NCBI GenBank assembly: GCA_023412715.1
Contig: JAEZCC010000014.1
Span: 1-21,938 of the forward strand
From: Bacillota bacterium
GTDB taxonomy: Bacteria > Bacillota > Clostridia > Oscillospirales > Acutalibacteraceae
Reading direction: 5' to 3'
DNA length: 21,938 nt
In this document: positions 7,461 through 14,669 of the stretch, piece after piece
Numbering within the stretch: the stretch's first letter is position 1
Layout: each line of letters begins with the position of its first letter
Notes under the pieces: model-generated
The model's input: the letters and a program-made list of their open reading frames with translations, nothing else
What the model was told of the DNA's origin: nothing
Databases searched by the model: none
Position numbers and translations under genes: made by a program

Positions 7461-7572
7461 GTAAAAATAAATAAGTATGCTTTAAACAATTAAGCAAATA
7501 TTGGTAAACTTTGTATCGCTATTTCATTACAACCGGGTTGGCTTTCCTTACATTGCTTTAGAGACAGATATT
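7461..7572 (-). other. AT-rich CRISPR leader-like region
   Basis: Immediately upstream (minus strand) of the intact repeat. Positions 7461-7560 contain 29 G+C in 100 bases, in strong contrast with the GC-rich surroundings, and no open reading frame of note. This fits a CRISPR leader carrying the array promoter, although no convincing -35/-10 pair could be set. Confidence 0.5.
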
Positions 7573-7812
7573 TCATCTCGATTTTAGGTACGAAGGCGGC
7601 TGAGAAAAGATGTGTGCAAGAGGTCTGCACCGTTCTGATAAAGGATAATCGGCGGCTTCCGGCGAGCGGGCGCCCCGGCTTTTCTTTCGTTGGCCGTATC
7701 CGCCCGCCCCGAATACGGCCGCGAACTGTTCCGCCAGTTCCGCAGTCCCGTTCAAATGCTCCACGACGGTCTGTTTTCTTCCGTCCTCGTTGACATGGGC
7801 CGTTTCCGTCAT
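7573..7812 (-). pseudogene. cas3: Truncated cas3 (type I-C, N-terminal HD stub)
   Basis: An open frame of 79 codons starts at an ATG with GGAG six bases upstream. Residues from about 4 to 40 read AHVNEDGRKQTVVEHL followed by AELAEQFAAVFGAGGYG, which resembles the N-terminus of type I-C Cas3, where AHV begins the HD nuclease domain and EHL-x-AELA-x-FA is the first helix. In the family this is followed within about ten residues by the LLHDxGK metal-binding motif; here the similarity stops and about 39 unrelated residues follow, rich in Arg, Ser and Pro. The HD dyad and the whole helicase are absent, so it cannot be a working nuclease. Orientation matches the array downstream, as in an intact I-C locus. 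Assignment rests on motif recall. Confidence 0.65.
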
Positions 7813-7926
7813 GATTTTCTCCGTCCTCATGGTCCGGCCATGTTTACGGCTTTGAAATTTCACAGCTTTTCAGACAACAGCCGTTCATACTGTCCGGTCT
7901 GTCCGGCGCTTAAATTTCTTTTTCTC

Positions 7927-7955
7927 ATTATACGTTCAATTTCCAGAATCCAGAA
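7927..7955 (-). promoter_or_regulatory. Possible promoter of the former cas operon
   Basis: A consensus TATAAT (minus strand, 7927-7932) lies about 115 bases upstream of the cas3 stub ATG. The hexamer 17 bases further upstream (TTCTGG, 7950-7955) is a poor -35, so only the -10 is convincing. ATTCTGG occurs twice in tandem here. Nothing else is seen in 7813-7995. Confidence 0.3.
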
Positions 7956-7995
7956 TATTCAATAATACGGCAATATTTTCCGCCCGGCCGCGCGG

Positions 7996-9411
7996 TCAGC
8001 GCGCGAACGTCCCGCAGATCAGGAAGACGTTCAGGCCGGTCAGGATAAGCGCGATGGCCCATGCCAGATATTTGACCCAAGCCGGGTTGACAAATTTGCC
8101 CATGATCTTTCCGCTGCTTGTAAAAATGGTCAGCGGAACAATGGCGAAGGGAAGCTGGATGCTCAGAAATACCTGCGTGTACAGCAGGAGCTGCTCGACC
8201 GCGTTCTCCTGGTTTCTGTAAACAATCACGCAGACCAGGACCGGTATGATGGAGATCAGCCGGGTGACGAGGCGGCGCATCCACAGCGGCATTTTCAGAT
8301 GGATAAACCCTTCCATCACAATCTGGCCGGAGAGGGTGCCCGTGATGGTGGAATTCTGGCCGGAAGCCAGCAGGGCGACGGCGAACAGCGTGCTTAAAAC
8401 CGGGCTGGCTATGGCGCCGACAATCCGCGGGTCGCCGAGGGCGTTGTACAGATCGGCAAAACGCCCGAGATTGCTTGCGTGGCCGTAGAACATAGAGGCG
8501 CCGAGGACCAGCAGCAGACAGTTCACGACGAAAGCGACGCTGAGCTGAAGGTTCGAGTCGATGGTGGCGAACCGGATCGCTTCCCGTTTGCCCTCGTCCG
8601 TCCGCTCATATCTGCGCGCCTGAACGATGGAGGAATGCAGGTACAGGTTGTGCGGCATGACGGTCGCCCCCACGATTCCCAGCGCGAGGAACAGCTCGCT
8701 CTTGTCCGCCGCAATCTGCGCGTTCGGAAGGAAGCCGGAAAGGATCGCCCCGGCCGAAGCGCCGCCGAGCACGACTTCGTACAGGAAAACGGCGAGAATC
8801 GTCGTGATCAGCGTTGCCACGATGGCTTCCACCTTCCGGAAGCCGACCAGCGACAGAAGCAGCAGAAGAAGGACGTCCGCAACCGTGATGACCACCCCGA
8901 GCAGCAGGGGAATTTTGAACAGCAGCTCCAGCGCCACCGCGCCGCCGATTACCTCCGCAATGTCGGTCGCCATGATGGCCAGCTCCGTCAGAATCCACAG
9001 GAGGAACGCGACGGGCCTGTTCGTGGCCGCGCGCGTGGCCTGCGCAAGATCCATGCCGGTCACGATGCCCAGCCTTGCGGACATGCTCTGCATCAGCATG
9101 GCAATCAGGCTGGAAAGCAGAATCACGCACAGAAGCGAATAAGAATACTGCGCGCCGCCCTGAATGGAGGTGATCCAGTTCCCCGGATCCATGTAGCCGA
9201 CGGCAACAAGGCAGCCCGGGCCGCTGTAGGCGAGCAGCTTCTTCCAGAAGCCCGCCCGGCTGGGAAGGGCGACCGTGTTGTTGATTTCTTCGAGGCTCGG
9301 GCCGTTTGCATAGTGCAGAAGGCTTTTTTTATTTTCGTTTTTCCCGGCCTTCGAGACCGGCCTGCCGGGCAGCATCACGCCGCCGACGGATGACTCACCG
9401 GATAAACCCAT
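7996..9411 (-). CDS. mntH: Nramp-family divalent metal (Mn2+) transporter MntH
   Basis: A 471-residue inner-membrane proton-coupled Mn2+/Fe2+ importer with about eleven hydrophobic segments. The two family signature motifs in the metal-binding site are present: DPGN at residues 75-78 and MPHNLYLHS near 252-260. Length fits bacterial MntH once a hydrophilic N-terminal tail of about 50 residues is allowed for. The ATG at 9411 follows AGGGGG by about nine bases. It is divergent from an MntR-type regulator with a MntR-like box between them, so manganese-dependent repression is likely. No terminator with a T-run is seen after the stop. Confidence 0.95.
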   Translation of the reverse strand: MGLSGESSVGGVMLPGRPVSKAGKNENKKSLLHYANGPSLEEINNTVALPSRAGFWKKLLAYSGPGCLVAVGYMDPGNWITSIQGGAQYSYSLLCVILLSSLIAMLMQSMSARLGIVTGMDLAQATRAATNRPVAFLLWILTELAIMATDIAEVIGGAVALELLFKIPLLLGVVITVADVLLLLLLSLVGFRKVEAIVATLITTILAVFLYEVVLGGASAGAILSGFLPNAQIAADKSELFLALGIVGATVMPHNLYLHSSIVQARRYERTDEGKREAIRFATIDSNLQLSVAFVVNCLLLVLGASMFYGHASNLGRFADLYNALGDPRIVGAIASPVLSTLFAVALLASGQNSTITGTLSGQIVMEGFIHLKMPLWMRRLVTRLISIIPVLVCVIVYRNQENAVEQLLLYTQVFLSIQLPFAIVPLTIFTSSGKIMGKFVNPAWVKYLAWAIALILTGLNVFLICGTFAR

Positions 9412-9573
9412 TGGATGAAACCCCCTTGAAGATCAAATCAAAGACCGGCAAGAAGCCTGCCGCGGCGCGGCGCTTCCGCCGCGTTTGCGGAATGCCGCTG
9501 CCGCCGTGCGAGGCCCTTTTCGGTCGGTAAAGATTCCGAGCCGCAAGAACATGTTTTGCCCGCGTGACGGAAA

Positions 9574-9589
9574 ATTTCCTTAAGTCAAT
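9574..9589. promoter_or_regulatory. MntR-like operator between mntH and mntR
   Basis: On the minus strand the site reads ATTGACTTAAGGAAAT, matching 13 of 16 positions of the Bacillus subtilis MntR box as recalled (TTTGCCTTAAGGAAAC). It lies in the 245-base gap between the divergent genes; a second CTTAA half-site is at 9598-9602, and a TATACT that may be the mntR -10 is at 9620-9625. Confidence 0.6.
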
Positions 9590-9656
9590 ATATGGTGCTT
9601 AAACTGAAAGCGTTACGAATATACTTTTTATGAATATCGTTAAAGGACTTGATGCT

Positions 9657-10169
9657 ATGAAGCAAGGGGCCGGCTCGGAATTCCGCACCGTCCGGGGGTA
9701 CCAGCAGCTCAGCCGGGAAGGCGGGCAGCTGACGCCGGCGCTGGAAGATTACCTTGAGATGGTTTACCGCAGCTGCGGGGTCAGCCACTATACCCGCGTG
9801 GGGAAAATCGCGGAGCTGCTGAACGTCACGCCTTCCTCCGCATCCAAGATGATCTTCAAGCTGGCGAATCTCGGTTTCCTCGAATACGAGCAGCGCGAGA
9901 TTATCTTTCTGACGGACAAGGGGCGCGAGATCGGCGCGTTCCTGCTGGACCGGCACAATGTGGTGGACCGGTTCCTGCAGATGATCGGCGTCGCCGACAG
10001 CCTGGAAGAGACAGAACTGATTGAACACACGCTGACGGCCTCCACGGTGGGCCGGCTCAAGCTTCTGGTCGACTTTTTCCGTGCGAATCCGGCCGCGCAG
10101 AAGGAATTCGGCGAGTTCCGGGAACGCACGGAAAAGCCGCCGGACATAAAAAATCCCCATGCGGGTTAG
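9657..10169 (+). CDS. mntR: DtxR/MntR family manganese-responsive regulator
   Basis: A 170-residue metalloregulator. The start at 9657 is preceded by AAAGGA with nine bases spacing, preferred over an in-frame ATG at 9630 that has no RBS. The winged helix covers about residues 20-75 (LTPALEDYLEMVY then VTPSSASKMIFKLANLGFL). Metal ligands known from B. subtilis MntR can be matched: Asp and Glu in EDYLE, His in LDRHNVV, and Glu, Glu, His in ETELIEH. It lacks the SH3-like third domain of DtxR, as expected for MntR. Divergent mntH is the probable target. The last codons form part of a terminator hairpin, so the C-terminal KNPHAG may be tolerated tail. Confidence 0.88.
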   Translation: MKQGAGSEFRTVRGYQQLSREGGQLTPALEDYLEMVYRSCGVSHYTRVGKIAELLNVTPSSASKMIFKLANLGFLEYEQREIIFLTDKGREIGAFLLDRHNVVDRFLQMIGVADSLEETELIEHTLTASTVGRLKLLVDFFRANPAAQKEFGEFRERTEKPPDIKNPHAG

Positions 10170-10186
10170 AATCTGCATGGGGATTT
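10151..10186 (+). terminator. Terminator-like hairpin overlapping the mntR stop
   Basis: AAATCCCCATGC (10151-10162) pairs perfectly over 12 bases with GCATGGGGATTT (10175-10186). The mntR stop codon TAG (10167-10169) is in the loop. The T-run is only three bases, so it is strong as a stem but imperfect as an intrinsic terminator. Confidence 0.65.
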
Positions 10187-10342
10187 CTGCGCGGCCGGAA
10201 AGCCGCCTGCGGTTCGCCGGCGCGGAGCGGGACAAGCCTTCCGCCGGTGGGCGCGGGGGGCCGGCGGCCCTGCCGCCCCGCCATACGACAGATTGTCCAG
10301 TTTATCGCGCGGATTTCCCGCAAAAATGGAGGAATCCTTCTC

Positions 10343-10371
10343 TTGACGGAGAGAAGAAAAATGAATATAAT
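10343..10371 (+). promoter_or_regulatory. Sigma-A promoter of the MarR-ABC exporter operon
   Basis: TTGACG (10343-10348) and a perfect TATAAT (10366-10371) with 17-base spacing. The rest of the 10187-10342 gap upstream is GC-rich and holds nothing recognised. Confidence 0.85.
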
Positions 10372-10381
10372 GTTGCATATA

Positions 10382-10405
10382 AAACTGTATTCTATCAAAC
10401 AGTTT
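10382..10405. promoter_or_regulatory. Inverted repeat downstream of the promoter, candidate MarR operator
   Basis: AAACTGT (10382-10388) and ACAGTTT (10399-10405) are perfect 7-base arms separated by ten bases, located just after the expected transcription start and 30 bases before the MarR ATG. The arrangement suits repression by the first gene of the operon. Confidence 0.5.
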
Positions 10406-10435
10406 AACGCGGCTTCGCAGGAAAGGAAGTGCGGT

Positions 10436-10888
10436 ATGGAGAACAAGGGCATCTGGCTGGAAATTCACTCTCTCAATCATCTGGTCAGGCGGTATCTCGT
10501 TTTCTCAGGCCACAAGGGTGAAATCGCCACCGCCACCGGCAACAACGAATGGATTATCGGCTATCTTTCGAAAAACGCCGATCGCGACATTTACCAGAAA
10601 GACCTGGAAAACCATTTCACAATCGCCCGCTCCACCGTATCGAAGGTGCTCAGGCTGATGGAGCAGAAAGAGCTGATCCGCAGGGAATCCGTTCCCTGCG
10701 ACGCGCGGCTGAAAAAAATTATCCTCACCGAGAAGGCGAAAGAAATCAATGAGCTGATGAAAGAGGATACGGAACGGGCGGAACAGACCCTCACCGCCGG
10801 CTTTACGAAGCAAGAGATTGAAACGCTTTCTTCTTACCTGAACAGGATGAAAGAAAATATATCCGGCGATATGCGCGGCATTTCATGA
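10436..10888 (+). CDS. MarR family transcriptional regulator
   Basis: A 150-residue winged-helix protein. The start at 10436 follows GGAAAGGAAG by about seven bases; longer in-frame readings run across the promoter. The DNA-binding core is at about residues 45-100 (YQKDLENHFTIARSTVSKVLRLMEQKELIRRESVPCDARLKKI in pieces), with the typical D-x-R wing and an ILTEKAKEI helix after it. It is the first gene of an operon with two ABC exporter half-transporters, 27 bases upstream of the first. This order is very common in Firmicutes, where the MarR protein represses the exporter and is released by a drug or other ligand. Confidence 0.92.
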   Translation: MENKGIWLEIHSLNHLVRRYLVFSGHKGEIATATGNNEWIIGYLSKNADRDIYQKDLENHFTIARSTVSKVLRLMEQKELIRRESVPCDARLKKIILTEKAKEINELMKEDTERAEQTLTAGFTKQEIETLSSYLNRMKENISGDMRGIS

Positions 10889-10915
10889 GGCCCGGGTTCT
10901 TAAAGGAGCTGTTTT

Positions 10916-12667
10916 ATGATTAAAAGACTGTTGGCCAGCGTGAGGGAATACAAAAAAGACACCATCCTCACCCCGGTGTACGTAATATTTGAATCCTTTT
11001 GCGAAATCGTCATTCCAACGCTGATGGCCTACCTGATTGATTACGGCATCAGCAAGAAGAACATGTCCAATGTCTTATGGATAGGGCTTGCCCTTGTCGT
11101 CACGGCGATGATTTCGCTGCTGGTCGGCACGCTCGCGGGCCGCAGCGCGGCCGTCGCTTCTTCCGGTTTTGCCAAAAATCTGCGCCACGACATGTTCTAT
11201 AACGTGCAGAAATTTTCTTTTTCGAATATCGACAAATTTTCGACCGGCAGCATCATCACGCGCCTCACGACGGATGTCACCAACGTGCAGATGGCTTACC
11301 AGATGCTGATCCGCCTTGGAATACGCGCCCCGATGATGATTGTGTTTTCCCTGATCTTTTCCTTCCGCATCGACGTCCATCTGTCCCTGATTTTTCTTGC
11401 GATCATCCCGGTGCTCGGCGTCGGCCTGTGGCTGATCATGTCGCATGTCCACCCGATTTTCGTGCGGGTGTTCAACACCTACGACCGTCTGAACAACGTC
11501 GTGCAGGAAAATCTTATGGGCATCCGGGTGGTCAAATCGTACATCCGGGAAGATCATGAAGAGAAGAAATTCGCGGGGATTTCCCAGACGATCTTTCAGG
11601 ATTTCACCAAGGCGGAAAAAAGGCTGGCGTACAATATGCCGCTGATGCAGTTCTGCCTCTACGCAAGCATGATTCTGCTCTCCTGGTTCGGCGCGAAAGA
11701 GATCGTCGCAAGCGGCAACAACCCGGCTTACGGGCTGTCGGCCGGCGACCTTACGGGCCTTATCACCTACGCGATGCAGATTCTCATGAGCCTGATGATG
11801 CTTTCGATGGTATTCGTCATGATCCTTATTTCGCACGCGTCGGCGGAGCGCATCGCGGCGGTCCTGGACGAGGAAAGCGACCTGAAAAACGGCGAAGACC
11901 CGGTGACCGAGGTAAAAGACGGCTCCATCGCGTTTGAAAACGTCACCTTCACTTATGCCAGAAAGGCCGACAAGCCCGTCCTCGACGGGGTCAGCCTCTC
12001 CATCGCGTCCGGAGAAACGGTCGGCATTCTCGGCGGGACCGGCTCCTCGAAGTCGAGCCTTGTTCAGCTCATCCCCCGCCTTTACGATGCCGTGAGCGGA
12101 AGAGTGACGGTCGGCGGCGTCGACGTGCGGGAGTACGACCTCGAATCGCTCCGCAATCAGGTGGCGATGGTGCTGCAGAAGAACGTGCTGTTTTCCGGCA
12201 CAATCAGGGAGAACCTCCGCTGGGGCAGCGAGAACGCAACAGAGGAAGAAATGGTCCATGCCTGCGAGCTCGCACAGGCCGACGGTTTTATCCGGGAATT
12301 TCCGGACGGGTACGACACCTATATCGAGCAGGGCGGCACCAATGTTTCCGGCGGGCAGAAACAGCGCCTCTGCATTGCGCGGGCGCTGCTGAAGCACCCG
12401 AAAATCCTGATTCTGGACGATTCCACCAGCGCGGTGGACACCAAGACCGACGGGCTGATCCGTCAGGCGTTTCAGAAGGACATTCCGAATACGACGAAGA
12501 TCATCATCGCCCAGCGCGTCGCCTCCGTGCAGGACGCCGACAAAATCGTTGTGCTCGACGACGGAAAAATCAACGCGATCGGCACGCACGACGAACTGCT
12601 CAAAACCTGTGGAATTTACCGGGAGGTTTATGAATCGCAGAACAAGGGAGGGATCCTCCATGTCTAA
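10916..12667 (+). CDS. Heterodimeric ABC exporter subunit A (degenerate NBD)
   Basis: A 583-residue half-transporter with six membrane segments in the first ~310 residues and a C-terminal ATPase domain. ATG follows AAGGAG by seven bases. Several catalytic positions differ from consensus: Walker A is GGTGSSKSS (373-381, Ser for the usual Gly before Lys), Walker B ends LILDDS with Asp at the catalytic Glu position (about 502), and the switch His is Gln (IAQR, about 533). The signature NVSGGQKQR (about 476) is intact. These changes are known for one subunit of TM287/288-, BmrCD- and LmrCD-type heterodimers. Partner overlaps by eight bases. Likely multidrug or lipid export; substrate unknown. Confidence 0.93.
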   Translation: MIKRLLASVREYKKDTILTPVYVIFESFCEIVIPTLMAYLIDYGISKKNMSNVLWIGLALVVTAMISLLVGTLAGRSAAVASSGFAKNLRHDMFYNVQKFSFSNIDKFSTGSIITRLTTDVTNVQMAYQMLIRLGIRAPMMIVFSLIFSFRIDVHLSLIFLAIIPVLGVGLWLIMSHVHPIFVRVFNTYDRLNNVVQENLMGIRVVKSYIREDHEEKKFAGISQTIFQDFTKAEKRLAYNMPLMQFCLYASMILLSWFGAKEIVASGNNPAYGLSAGDLTGLITYAMQILMSLMMLSMVFVMILISHASAERIAAVLDEESDLKNGEDPVTEVKDGSIAFENVTFTYARKADKPVLDGVSLSIASGETVGILGGTGSSKSSLVQLIPRLYDAVSGRVTVGGVDVREYDLESLRNQVAMVLQKNVLFSGTIRENLRWGSENATEEEMVHACELAQADGFIREFPDGYDTYIEQGGTNVSGGQKQRLCIARALLKHPKILILDDSTSAVDTKTDGLIRQAFQKDIPNTTKIIIAQRVASVQDADKIVVLDDGKINAIGTHDELLKTCGIYREVYESQNKGGILHV

Positions 12668-14591
12668 GACGTCGTCTGCACAGGCCCAGAAGGAGAGGGG
12701 CGGGGCGCGGGCCCGGCGCTTCAAACCGGGCACGATCAAACGGCTGTTCTCCTATATGGCCGCCTATAAAGTCCAGCTGATTTTCGTTGTCGTCTGCATC
12801 CTTGTCAGCGCGGCCGCAAGCGCGGCGTCCGCTTTGTTCCTCCAGACCCTGATCGACAAGTACATCGTTCCCCTGCTGGGGCAGACGCACCCCGTCTTCA
12901 CGGGGCTGTTCCGGGCGATTCTTCTGATAGGGATCGTCTATGTCGCCGGCGTGCTTGCCACCTTGTTCTACAACAGGGTCATGGTCGTCATCGAGCAGGG
13001 TACGCTCAAAAAAATCCGCGACGAGATGTTCACGCATATGCAGACCCTGCCGATCCGGTATTTCGACACGCATACCCACGGCGACGTGATGAGCCGGTAC
13101 ACCAACGACACCGACACGCTGCGCCAGGCGATTTCCCAGAGCCTGCCGCAGATGTTTTCGTCGCTTGTCACCGTGACGGCTTCTTTCTTCGCCATGCTTT
13201 ACCTCAGCGTCGGCCTTACCGCTTTCGTCGTTCTGTTCACCTTCGCTCTGCTGAAGGTGATGCAGGTTCTGGTAGGCAGAAGCGGCATTTTCTTCGTAAA
13301 GCAGCAACAGTCCCTGGGCGATGTGGACGGCTATATCGAAGAAATGGTCGACGGCCAGAAGGTCATAAAGGTCTTCTGCCGAGAGGAACAGGTCGAGAAA
13401 GAGTTCGATGAAAAAAACGACGAGCTCTGCTACTGCATGACCGAAGCAAACAAATACGGCAATATCACGATGCCGGTGGTGGGCAACATGGGCTACATGC
13501 TTTATGTGCTTCTTGCCATCCTCGGAGGCGCCGCCGGCATAGCGGGCGTCCCGAACCTGGGCCTTACTGGGGTCAACGCCCTCACCATCGGCATAATCGT
13601 ATCCTTCCTGACCCTGTCCCGCAGCTTCATCAACCCGATCGGCCAGATTTCCATGCAGTTCAACATGGTGGTGATGGCGCTCGCCGGCGCCTCCAGAATC
13701 TTCGAGCTGATGGATGAAAAGAGCGAGCAGGACGACGGGTATGTCACGCTTGTCAACGCGAAAGAAGAAAACGGAGAAATTGCGGAATGCAGCGAGCGCA
13801 CGGACATGTGGGCCTGGAAGCACCCGCACAGCGAGGGAACGGTGACGTATACGCCGCTCAGGGGCGATATCCGGTTTTTCGACGTGGATTTCGGCTACGA
13901 GCCGGACAAAACGATTCTGCACGACATCACGCTTTACGCAGAACCCGGCCAGAAGGTGGCGCTTGTCGGCGCGACCGGCGCGGGGAAAACGACGATTACC
14001 AACCTGATCAACCGTTTCTACGATATTGCCGACGGGAAGATCCGGTATGACGGCATCAACATCAACAAAATCAGGAAGGCCGACCTCCGCCGTTCCCTCG
14101 GCATCGTTCTGCAGGACGTGAACCTGTTCACGGGGACGGTCATGGACAACATCCGGTACGGCAAACTGGACGCGACGGACGAAGACTGCATCGCGGCCGC
14201 GAAGCTCGCGAACGCCGACGGGTTCATCCGCATGCTTCCGCAGGGGTACCATACCGTGCTGGAAGGCGACGGCAGCGGCCTTTCGCAGGGGCAGCGCCAG
14301 CTGATTTCCATCGCCAGGGCGGCGGTGGCCGACCCGCCCGTCATGATTCTGGACGAGGCGACGTCGTCCATCGACACCAGGACGGAAGCCATTGTGCAGA
14401 AGGGCATGGACGCGCTGATGAAGGGCAGGACGGTCTTTGTCATTGCCCACCGGCTTTCAACCGTGCAGGACGCCGACGTCATCATGGTGCTTGAACACGG
14501 CCGCATCATCGAGCGCGGCAGCCATGACCAGCTGATTGCCCAGAAGGGCAAATACTACCAGCTCTATACGGGTGCGTTCGAGCTGGAATAG
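12660..14591 (+). CDS. Heterodimeric ABC exporter subunit B (consensus catalytic NBD)
   Basis: A 643-residue half-transporter. The start at 12660 has GGGAGG about eight bases upstream and overlaps the stop of subunit A by eight bases, implying coupled translation; longer readings are not supported. A basic N-terminal tail (about 40 residues) precedes six membrane segments. The ATPase domain has Walker A GATGAGKTT (437-445), Walker B MILDEATSSID with catalytic Glu at about 566, and the switch His in IAHR (about 597). The signature is altered to LSQGQ (541-545). A degenerate signature here pairs with the degenerate Walker motifs of subunit A, leaving one inactive and one active composite ATP site. 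An insertion of about 50 residues precedes the NBD, as often seen in clostridial members. Confidence 0.94.
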   Translation: MSKTSSAQAQKERGGARARRFKPGTIKRLFSYMAAYKVQLIFVVVCILVSAAASAASALFLQTLIDKYIVPLLGQTHPVFTGLFRAILLIGIVYVAGVLATLFYNRVMVVIEQGTLKKIRDEMFTHMQTLPIRYFDTHTHGDVMSRYTNDTDTLRQAISQSLPQMFSSLVTVTASFFAMLYLSVGLTAFVVLFTFALLKVMQVLVGRSGIFFVKQQQSLGDVDGYIEEMVDGQKVIKVFCREEQVEKEFDEKNDELCYCMTEANKYGNITMPVVGNMGYMLYVLLAILGGAAGIAGVPNLGLTGVNALTIGIIVSFLTLSRSFINPIGQISMQFNMVVMALAGASRIFELMDEKSEQDDGYVTLVNAKEENGEIAECSERTDMWAWKHPHSEGTVTYTPLRGDIRFFDVDFGYEPDKTILHDITLYAEPGQKVALVGATGAGKTTITNLINRFYDIADGKIRYDGININKIRKADLRRSLGIVLQDVNLFTGTVMDNIRYGKLDATDEDCIAAAKLANADGFIRMLPQGYHTVLEGDGSGLSQGQRQLISIARAAVADPPVMILDEATSSIDTRTEAIVQKGMDALMKGRTVFVIAHRLSTVQDADVIMVLEHGRIIERGSHDQLIAQKGKYYQLYTGAFELE

Positions 14592-14594
14592 CGG

Positions 14595-14612
14595 GCCGCC
14601 GGGCGGCGTTTT
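14595..14612 (+). terminator. Weak terminator-like hairpin after the exporter operon
   Basis: GCCGCC (14595-14600) and GGCGGC (14602-14607) form a compact hairpin followed by GTTTT. The stem can use only four or five pairs once a loop is allowed. Confidence 0.35.
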
Positions 14613-14669
14613 GCGGTATGATAGCGGCAGACGCCGGCGCTGCCGGATTTACGGGAGGCAACATAAAAA

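Noticed and set aside
9412..9573. yybP-ykoY manganese riboswitch before mntH
   Set aside because: No recognisable conserved loop elements; control is better explained by the MntR-like box.
11075..14450. Two long minus-strand frames opposite the ABC exporter genes
   Set aside because: Both are frame shadows of genes with complete ABC motifs.
14592..14669. S-box (SAM) riboswitch before metY
   Set aside because: The gap is only 78 bases, too short for the known S-box fold plus expression platform.
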